Shown here in pieces: positions 1 through 7,947 of a stretch of 17,746 nt of DNA. The stretch's first letter is position 1. Each line of letters opens with the position of its first letter. The DNA lies in NCBI GenBank assembly GCA_014621425.1, contig JAANBB010000648.1, positions 1 through 17,746 on the forward strand, written 5' to 3'. This DNA is from Cylindrodendrum hubeiense (lineage: Eukaryota; Ascomycota; Sordariomycetes; Hypocreales; Nectriaceae). Made by a program: the position numbers and the translations under genes. The notes beneath the pieces are model-generated. The model had not been told where the DNA came from. It did no database searches and saw only the letters and a program-made list of their open reading frames with translations.

Positions 1-1
1 C

Positions 2-106
2 GAGGCCATGGAGCGTCGACGACGGCTGAGTGAAGCCGCCTTGAAGGCTGTGCAAGCAGCTGGTGGCGATGTCGACCAGTTGATGCAGCAGGGCTTCGCT
101 CTCTAG
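2..106 (+). CDS. 3' end of an unrecognised protein-coding gene (partial)
   Basis: Frame 2 is open from the left edge of the window to a TAG at 104-106 and encodes 34 residues. The segment starts EAMERRRRLSEAALKA and ends DQLMQQGFAL. It is charged and helix-prone, with an Arg run followed by an Ala/Leu helix, and the codons are GC-rich like those of the other genes. No family is recognised from so short a piece; it could be the tail of a coiled-coil or helical-bundle protein. The gene would converge on the FLC gene, with about 1.4 kb between the two stop codons. No start is visible because the gene begins outside the window. Confidence rests on codon texture only. Confidence 0.5.
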   Translation, partial: EAMERRRRLSEAALKAVQAAGGDVDQLMQQGFAL

Positions 107-1492
107 CGAACGCCCACGACATGTCTACCTTGACCCCCGGGATCAGTCGCCCGCCTTGGGTCGACATACTCAGAGAAACAAACCTGTGCGTTGAAAAAAG
201 GTTCCGCTTGTTCGACCATCATTTTTCGGGTTTTGCGTTGTGTTGCGGAGGCGTTGAAAGTCAAGTCTGGACAACTTCGGCGCCGTTGTTTTGTTGTTTC
301 CAGATCTCAACCCCTCCTTCTTTCCCCCCCTTTTCACCAAGGCTATCCCAGCTTACTTACTTACCTTCATTTTCCTATGTTTGCGTCCTCTGAGCGGGAT
401 ACAGAAAACACAAGCTCGACGAGCGCTCCTTATTTTATTTCATTTTCTTCTTTCTTCCTCTTTTTGTTCTTTCTGTCTTTTCTACTGATACCTTCTTGTA
501 CGAATATTTATATCCCACCACCAGACTATCTTTTTCTTGGTTTTTCTTTGTTGATTGCTCTATTCTTCGGAGGTCGCATGACTTATGGAGCAATACTGTA
601 TGTGTAAGATGGATGGACGGATTCGTGTGAGGCATTGGGTTGTTGAGGAGGAGCAGGAAGGGAACGTTGGGGGATGCAGAATATGTGCCCATTGGCGGCC
701 TGGGTGGCAGCATCGCTCGTTAGGAATTGGTAATGGGGGTTGTGAGGTGTAAGATAGCTCTAATAAGAGCGTCCAGGTGGGCATCCAGATCATGGATAAG
801 CCCGACTTCTCGATAGATATAGTTGTCTTGGCGACATCTCAATAACACACTAAATTTATCTTCTACCATGTGGCCCATCCACCTAACTCCTCCCGTGCGT
901 GGTTGGACTATTCCTCCAAGAGTATTGCTATTCGCGACCTCCAAGTGACAGATTTTGTAAACAAGTAAATAGTTTTGATTGGGTAAGGTGGTATTCTCAG
1001 CTATTTCTTCTCTCTTGGTTCACAGCCATTCCTTGGCTGTATCTTCCCATGTTCATCTTGGCTAGACTCCCAAGCCAGACCCAGTCCAGCTGTATGAAAA
1101 TGTCCCTCCATTTCCCTTTACTTTCCCACTATGATTTATATATACAAAGCAAAAAACTCGCAGTAGAGCACAGGGGTTCGATGTTCGCCAACGCCAAGTC
1201 TCATCGCAGACGCCATCGTCATGCTTTCGATATAAAAAGCCAACCAGAAAAAAGGAGAGCGCTGTCTCAATATGGTCTTGCGCACAGTTGGGGGTTGCTT
1301 CGATCAGCATTGTAACGCTCAAGGTTGTCCTCGAAATGGGTCATGTCCCAAGATGCGTCGGCCCAACCCAAACCACGTCAACCCCAAAATAGAACTGAAT
1401 CTGACGCAAATTCGGCTCTAGTGGAGACCCAAGTAGATATGGAACTCATCAAGAAATGAGACCAGGACGAAAGTATTCTCAAATCAATTCGT
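107..1492. other. Convergent intergenic region, no gene seen
   Basis: This 1.4-kb stretch lies between the 3' ends of the plus-strand partial gene and the minus-strand FLC gene, so it should hold both 3' UTRs and terminators. It is rich in T and pyrimidine tracts on the plus strand around 295-345 and 430-485, which resembles 3' UTR sequence. Open frames of 90-138 codons exist, but the longest two (191-607 and 899-1315) begin at TTG or GTG rather than ATG and show no domain or splice structure. No RNA gene was recognised. Confidence 0.6.
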
Positions 1493-3794
1493 TTAGTGGT
1501 CATAACCGGCACCGCGTTGCCAGGGGCTATAACACGTTAGTTTCTGCAGCTTCGCCGCCATGATTGTCAAGAGTGGCTTACCTAGCATTGTTCTGATTTC
1601 GGTATCCAGCAGGACTCTCATTGTTCTGCTGTCGTTGCTGGGTACCAAGTGGCGATCCCGTGTTTTGGTAGGGGCTTGGAGACGCGCTGCGGAAGGGGCT
1701 CGCTGGTCGTTGTCCATCAGCGGGGAAAAGGGGCATTGATGGGTTGATGGGAGATCGAGGCGGGTTGTCACGGAAGGAGGTCTGAGAGTGGTTGTTCATC
1801 TCCGCCCGCCTTCGCATGCTGTCGGACGACAGGGAATCGTCATCGTCGAGGTCCAGGTGACCCTTGTAGCCACTCTTGTCGCCTCGGGCTGTGGCAGCCA
1901 GGGCATCCAGCTCAGTGGTGGTGTTGAGCTGGGTTTGGGACTTCATGAACGAGGCACGGTCATCGGCCATGAACTGGTACCGCGCATCGGGGTTCTTTCG
2001 GAAGAAGACGAAAGACGTCGACACAATGACCATGATCAGGAGAATGAGCGAGAAGGCGGCGTTAAGAATGAAGAGAACCACACCCACGACACCCACGACG
2101 AGCTTGGGTGCACCGAAGACGTTGGAGAAGACCAGGAGGAAAATGGCGTTGATGAAGTTGACAGCGCAAATGGCAATGTTGAAAGAGTTGGTGCTCTTGT
2201 CCATCCAGGGTCGGAGGACTGAGGCGCCGATCAGAGCACCCGCTTCGATAATGATGAAGCCAATGGCCTGGGCAACCGAGGCAGCTTGAGAGAAAGCCAC
2301 GAAACACGCCTTGACGAGGGTGTAGGCGAGGACGGGCAGAATGAAGTAGTAGGCAGAAGCCCGGAACTGGACGTAAAGGAAACCCCACTTGTTGAGCGCC
2401 TGGGGGTCAGAGAAGAGGATGTAAGCCGGGTTGCGGTGCATGGCAACAGAGCGGCGGGCGATGCGGATGACCTTGAAAGCTCCCCAACCGAGAGTAGCAG
2501 CCATGCCAAAGAAGAAGAAGACAGCGAGGACAACCTCGGCCGCCGAATCAACCTGGGTGAACTCCCATAGACACATAATGGCCATTTGAGGGAAACCGAT
2601 CAGGGTCAGGCGGAACAAGATACCCTTGAGGACGGTGAGCCATCCATTGCGGAACTCGAGGAATTTGTCGCTAGTCATCATCTTCTGCTTGACGAGAAGC
2701 TCGCAGATACCCTTGAATGCGGCAATGAATACAATCGTGATAATGACAACGACACAGAAAAATGTCAAGCAGGTCATGAACAGGTTGGTTGTCTCAATCT
2801 CGGCCTTGAAAGCAACACGCTGAATGCCGTAGACGATGTAACTACCAGTTTCGGTCTGGATATTACTACGTCGGAGCAGCACTTCGTGAACTGCTCGAGG
2901 CATCATTGCAGCGCCACGCTTGAACAAGCTGAGACCCGCATTGGCAAGCTCAAGACCTCTCTTTTCGACCTGAACGGAGACGGTAGTAAGAGAATCAAAG
3001 AGCGTTGAGGGGGTACCGCCCGTTGCTCGCTGGTACCAAGTAAAGATGCTCTGCATGAAACCGACGCGGATAACACCCATAGACCACTGGAAGTTCTGGG
3101 TCCACGACGAAACGATGGGGGGAAGGCCCACGCTGGTAAGACCGACGATGGCCTGAGCCTGGAAGTAGCCGAAGAGGGAGAGCGAGTTTGAGGCAACGTG
3201 AGCGGCAGTGTTGGAGTGGCCGAGTCCGGAAACGATGGCGGAAGAGAGAAGAGCCAGGCCGGCGATGCAGGCAGTAGCCCACTTAACACCAAGAAGATCG
3301 ACTGTCTTTCCGTTGGAAATGTTGGCCTCGACACAGGCTACACTCTCGCCAGTGCTGGTCAAGTTGACGTAGACACGGACTGAAGCATCCAAATCCGGAA
3401 CACTGTAGGCGATTCCGGGGATGTTGGACAGCGCATCGTCGCCAATGGGAAGGTTGAACTTGAACGGGATCTTTCCAGCAACCATGGGGCAGAGACCAGC
3501 GAGTCCCATGTCACAAGGGTCGACCTCCTCTTGCAAGAATTGATAACCGTAGGCGGAAGCCCGAACGTCGAAGACGACCTTGCCCTGAATAGACGAAGTG
3601 ACGACTACGTTGACCTCAGCAGAGCCGTTGCTGGGGGTGAAGATGACGTTGAACAGACTGGCCGTAAAGCCAGAGTCGGCCTGACAACTGTTCAGCGATT
3701 CGGAGGTGAGCATTCTCTCAGCGGCGACGGGCGTCATCAACGCGGCCATTGATGACAGCACCACCAGGGGCTTCTTTAATGCGGACCACATCAT
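1493..3794 (-). CDS. FLC-family (flavin carrier / TRP-like) membrane protein, two exons
   Basis: Exon 1 is 3794-1582 and exon 2 is 1526-1493, giving 748 residues. Residues 1-25 are a signal peptide (hydrophobic core, cleavage near PVAA). Residues 26-165 form a luminal ML-like domain (TRP_N type) with four cysteines at 37, 94, 102 and 154, enough for two disulfides. About nine membrane segments follow from 170 to 597 (roughly 170-190, 208-228, 339-360, 391-410, 420-440, 480-500, 508-526, 538-558 and 565-595), matching the fungal TRP-like region. The tail from about 600 is cytosolic, with an Asp run near 649-653 and several Ser-Pro sites (RSPINP, ASPFRSASPSP). The family includes yeast Flc1-3 and fission yeast Pkd2, linked to FAD import into the ER, cell-wall integrity and calcium homeostasis; which paralogue this is cannot be told. 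The start is a double ATG in a good context (CTCGCCATG), with no upstream ATG in the preceding 65 nt. Without the 3' intron the frame stops after 738 residues. Confidence 0.93.
1527..1581 (-). other. Inferred 55-nt intron at the 3' end of the FLC gene
   Basis: Read on the minus strand, exon 1 ends in ...AATGCTAG followed by the donor GTAAGC. A consensus branch site AACTAACG lies near the 3' end, and the acceptor is GTTATAG nine bases after it. Removing the intron joins AG to C (Ser) and continues SPWQRGAGYDH to a TAA at 1495-1493. Donor, branch point, acceptor and length are all classical for filamentous fungi. The unspliced frame reads Arg then TAA directly across the donor. I recall a similar W-Q-R-G-A-G-Y ending in other fungal FLC proteins, but that is memory and not a search result. 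Confidence 0.85.
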
Positions 3795-5100
3795 GGCGAG
3801 ATGGGCTGTGGCGTTTTATCGATGAAATTTGAATCAGAAGAGAGCGGGATTCCTCAGGCGCGAGGGTGGTGGTCGTGCGAAGCGCTCGTGACAATTGACG
3901 GCGGAATGTCGTCGATCACGGCGCGGTCGGAAACGGCTCGTCCGGGACCCAGAGAATAATTCGCTATTCCTTCCTCCGATAGACGGTCGAAGCGATTCGG
4001 TTGCAGCGTCCAGGTGCAGATCGAGAGCGACGGTGTGAATGGCGGGAACCGGCAGCGGCGGATTTGCGTTTTCAGGAGTCGTGACGTGGTTGGCTGTACC
4101 AAAGGCGGGTAAAACGAGGGGAATCCGCGGAAGCGACAGAAAAATAATTACGAAAAGACGAAGATGAAGAAGAGAGGTTAGCGAATGGTTCGAGGCGAGG
4201 TCCTCTCCGCGACGAGGCGTGGCTTCGGGCGGCAGCGGCGTCGTCGTCGATAGCGTTTGTTGATCGTGGTCGCGGGCGAAGGACGGAGATGTGTGGGGGG
4301 TGAGGCGATGTGAGGAAGGGAAGAAGGAACAGCGGACACAGGATTGGGAAGGAAGGAGGATGGACCGAAAGGGAGTGGCGGAAGGGGCCAGGAACCTTGC
4401 AGTCCGACAAAGCGCGTATACGTCTGGTCGGTAATGTTAGGTAGGTAGGCACGAGGTACCCAGCAGTAATTACTCCCTTGTACGTGTACTTGGTACTAGG
4501 GGGGGGAGCGGCCTGGATTGGCTTGGCTGAGAGCCGACGTTAGCTTGGCTGTCTGGGCTGGGCCGGGTCTGCAGTGCAGTGCAGTGCAAAAAGGCATTAA
4601 AAAGGGGACTGAGCTAGGGAGATTCAGTGAGACCTTTGGGGGGAAAAGCAGGAAATGGTACCTCGTAGCTGTCGTGCGGCAGGCGTTGAGGGTGGCCAAC
4701 CTCTGTGCGCCAGCCAGTCAGCAGAGCCAGCCACACTGAGCGGAATGGGCACGACGCCGCAAATTACGCAACACTGCTGGCAGTCCAAGCGACCCGGGAG
4801 ACCCAGGAGGGGACGGCCAGGCCAGGCCCAGCAGGCCAAGTATCCGGCGGTAGCATGTCTTGCACGAGCTCGGGCCAGGGGCGGTAGCGTCGAGATCCGC
4901 AGGCTGTGCAGTACCTGGAATGCAGGCACCGCGCTGGACCGCTGCCAAGTCGAGCAGCCCGTCGCCGGGGGCGACAGGGGTTGCGATCTCGTATCCGCCC
5001 TAACAGAGATACCTGGCGGGTACCTGTCAAACTCTCGTTCCCCCTGGATCGCAGCTTGGCTGGGCAGTGAGCGCTTGGCCAGCGGGAGAGCGCGTACACA
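3795..5100 (-). promoter_or_regulatory. Presumed FLC promoter and 5' leader
   Basis: The FLC start codon faces this region. On the coding strand a pyrimidine-rich tract runs through about 4141-4200 and again 4290-4385, the usual texture around fungal transcription starts. A TAGGTAGGTA-type motif lies at 4438-4449, and a short GCAGT tandem run at 4569-4588. No convincing TATA box was found. On the minus strand, branch-like CTAAC sites with nearby AG acceptors occur near 4422-4440 and 4518-4538, so a 5' UTR intron is possible, but no matching donor stands out. No coding gene is supported. Confidence 0.4.
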
Positions 5101-5554
5101 TACGTACGTGTGTCCGAAGACGGGTCTTGGTCTTTTTCCCTCGTCTTGGCCCTGACGACGCCTTACTCTTCAGAGACTTGGCCTTGGGGCTTTTCCGGGG
5201 CCCATCTCGCGAGCATGTCGTAAAGCACGTCGTAGAGCTCCGCCGCCGGTTCGGATGCGCGGCGACACGATACGATGCGGCACGATACGACACGGGGTCG
5301 GCGACAAGCGATCCGGCGACCAGCGAGACGACAAGCCCGTGATCCACGCGACACCAGCAGTCAGCCGTGTGAGAGCCAAGGAGTCCTGGGTGTCCGCCGG
5401 GCGGGTGTGCACACACGTGTGTGACATTACCGGTTTAGGCTTTGTCGTTGATTACCTTGGTTCCAACTTCATGCATACTGCACTGCACATGCTACCTTAC
5501 GTAGTACATCACCACCACCAAGGTAGGTACCAAGCCAGCCCGTTCCTGTTTCTC

Positions 5555-5596
5555 CAGCACAGCAAAGCAAGCACAGCAAAGCAAAGCAAAGCAAAC
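5555..5596 (+). repeat. AGCAA-type microsatellite
   Basis: The stretch is built from CAGCA and AGCAA units, ending in four consecutive AGCAA copies. It sits in noncoding DNA and is probably slippage-prone. No function is implied. Confidence 0.75.
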
Positions 5597-6036
5597 AACC
5601 GGCTCGCAGCCGTCGTAAGCAAGCCTCTTTCTTGGCTGAGCCGACCAGCCGACCGACTCCTGCTCGACCGAACCCTTTGAATTACCGCTCGTCACAGGCG
5701 GGGTGCCCAGGCCCAGCCAAGCCTCACGCATACGTATTTGCCATGGACCGACGTCGTGCTACAAACCGACAATCACCTCGTCACCACCACCGAGACGGTC
5801 TTCTGTTAATTTAAAGGAAGAGACCCAGCGCCGCAGCACCGCAGGCACCGCAACCAGCAACCCACTGTCCAACCCACCCCGGCGGACCTTCGCCCGCCTC
5901 GCAAACCCCGGACAGGACCAGAACTGGAGGCTTGCACAGCCCCCCTTGGTGGTGCTTCCAACCCCCGATACGTCACACGACCCTTGCTCGCATAGCTCTT
6001 GGTCGCACTCTTTGACAGGCCCGTGGCCCCGAATGC

Positions 6037-6074
6037 CATTTGCGGCACTCCCTTTGCGGCACTCCCCTTTGCGA
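6037..6074 (+). repeat. Short tandem repeat, TTTGCGGCACTCCC unit
   Basis: A 14-15 bp unit (TTTGCGGCACTCCC) occurs twice in a row with a third partial copy (TTTGCG), the second copy carrying one extra C. It is noncoding and short. Confidence 0.7.
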
Positions 6075-6620
6075 TTGAGGCACTGCAAAAAGCCACGCCA
6101 GAGGCTGGACGCTCCCGTCTCGTACCTTACATAGAGGGTGAGATTCTCTAACATAGCGCATCCAGATACGGGGATGGAACGAGGGTAAAACACGGCAAAT
6201 CGCTTAGAGCAAAATTCGACTTTTCGTATTGGCTTCGTATGCGACCTCGTATCTGTTACACGCTGACACGCTGCCACCCCGCCACTCAGCGAGTCGACAC
6301 TCCCAGATGCTCTCCTGCGCTGCATCCTGGACTGGCGCTTGTTGCCCATCGGCGTGTCCGCTCTGTACGTAGTACTCGCAGCTGTGCTCGCAGCTCGTAA
6401 ACGGGAGACAGCCCACCCAACCTGGTATGAACAGCAGGAATGCAAGCCCATCTCTCCTCGACGTCATCCGCGTCAGTCCTTCGCCCTTATTTTCCCTACA
6501 ATCCCACAGCAGATGCAACTCCCGGCAATGAACAATCAATCCATCAATCAATCGCCAACGAAAGTCCCATCCCAGCAAGCAGAATCTCCGTTTCAACGCG
6601 ACCTGCTGGTGGCATCCAGG

Positions 6621-6657
6621 GTCCATCCATGTCCACCCATGTCCATCCATGTCCCAC
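6621..6657 (+). repeat. Short tandem repeat, CCATGTCCAYC unit
   Basis: About three imperfect copies of a roughly 12-base unit (GTCCAYCCAT) lie head to tail in noncoding DNA. A related ATCAATCC-type run lies at 6531-6554. Confidence 0.65.
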
Positions 6658-7947
6658 ACGACCAGGTACTATGTAAGCTTTGAGGGGCCCGAAAAGCGCC
6701 TCTTCTCACTGGCCTTTCCGTACCTGATTGTGGCGACGAGCTACTAAGAGTGCCATCCGGTGCTGTCAGTCAGAAATCTGTCATGGGCAACGTCAGACTC
6801 GCCGTCGGTCACCATCACCGCCTGGTTTCTATGATTTTATCTTTTCTTCTCATGATTGTTCTTGTCCGTGCGGCATCAACCCATGTCCTGAGGGACAAGT
6901 AGCTCACACATCCGCCACTGTCTCTTTGCTACCCGTCCCATTCCCGATATAACTGTATCCACCGCCAACCAGTGCTGTACAGATGTACCTATTCTCGAGA
7001 CCCCGTCCACTCAAGCCGCCTCTGGTTGCAGGGGCCTCCCGCGCATGGCATTCCCGTGGATCCCGCCCTCTCATCCTGATACCATCAAGTGTGGGACCAG
7101 AAAGGGTGGAATGCCGGCAGAGAAATTGGGTCTCAGGAGGCCCAAGGCCACCAACACTCCTCCAATCCACGCCAGCGCTTTTGCTCTCTGTTTGAGGCCT
7201 CCATCCTGGCACTTCCTTCGCAGCAATCCCTCCATTTCTCCATCCCCATGCCGATGCCCGTGCCAACCGCCGTTGGCACATGTGTGTAAATAGTTGATCT
7301 CTCCACCAAAAACGTCATCACAAACAAATCACCGTCGCCACGGCGAGAAACCATCATCCACCTCTCCTTGACGCGCAACACTGAACCCACTTGGTTGTCA
7401 CTGTCTGGCAGTCTGCTCCACGATCGGCACAGCAGCGCCGTCCCCGGGCTCACATCCCGCTCCACCGCCAGATCATCGCCATGCGTTCCTCCCTTGATTT
7501 CGGCCCTAGCATGATCCGCGTCCCATCGGCTGTTTCGCCATTCCCATCCTCTTCCCCATTGGACACCTCAGATCGCCCGGTTTTGAGGCTGTGTGAAGGC
7601 CTGGCATCTACCGAGCCCGTCGTCGTCTGCGTTTCACAATACTACGGGGCAGGCCAAGCTTTCACTACCGAGCACGGGGTTGCAATGCACAATGCCGCTC
7701 AAATAGGCCTCATTGCCTTTGCACGGTTGAGTTTCAAACGTCTAGCTCAAGTACATTCCCAAGCCATGAATCGTCGTAGAATCCATCTAAATGCAGCCAT
7801 GCCCAAATCCCAAAATTAACCAGTTTACCGTGCCACCATCGCATGTACTTCAAAAAAAAAAAACCCCTTATCGTCAGTCAAACCAGACATTGAGTCATGA
7901 CACCCAGCCACCCCCCCGTATATAACATGCATCAAACATAGTCCCAA

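Larger units (their letters stand above)
5101..7947. other. Long intergenic stretch, low-complexity, no supportable gene
   Basis: This part of the 4.15-kb gap lies behind the DUF3433 gene, whose 3' UTR should occupy the right-hand few hundred bases. It holds many short tandem repeats: ACGATACG units near 5264-5296, AGCAA units at 5555-5596, a 14-15 bp unit near 6037-6074, and ATCC/CATGTCC units at 6531-6554 and 6621-6657. A run of 13 A followed by CCCC lies just left of 7866. The longest frame (5759-6451, minus, 230 codons, ATG start) lacks any recognisable domain and reads through low-complexity sequence. No tRNA-type B box or 5S-like block was seen. Confidence 0.55.

Noticed and set aside
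2586..3008. Antisense frames over the FLC gene (for example 140 codons, plus strand)
   Set aside because: They are shadows of a strongly supported membrane-protein gene on the other strand, caused by its codon bias.
4186..4204. GGTTCGAGGC as a tRNA B box
   Set aside because: No matching A box, acceptor stem or poly-T terminator at the right spacing.
5759..6451. 230-codon minus-strand frame in the long gap
   Set aside because: It starts with ATG but reads through tandem repeats, has no recognisable domain, signal peptide or intron, and its residue make-up looks like translated GC-rich noncoding DNA.
7391..7819. 142-codon plus-strand frame left of the DUF3433 stop
   Set aside because: It begins at TTG, has no domain, and probably lies in the 3' UTR of the opposite-strand gene.
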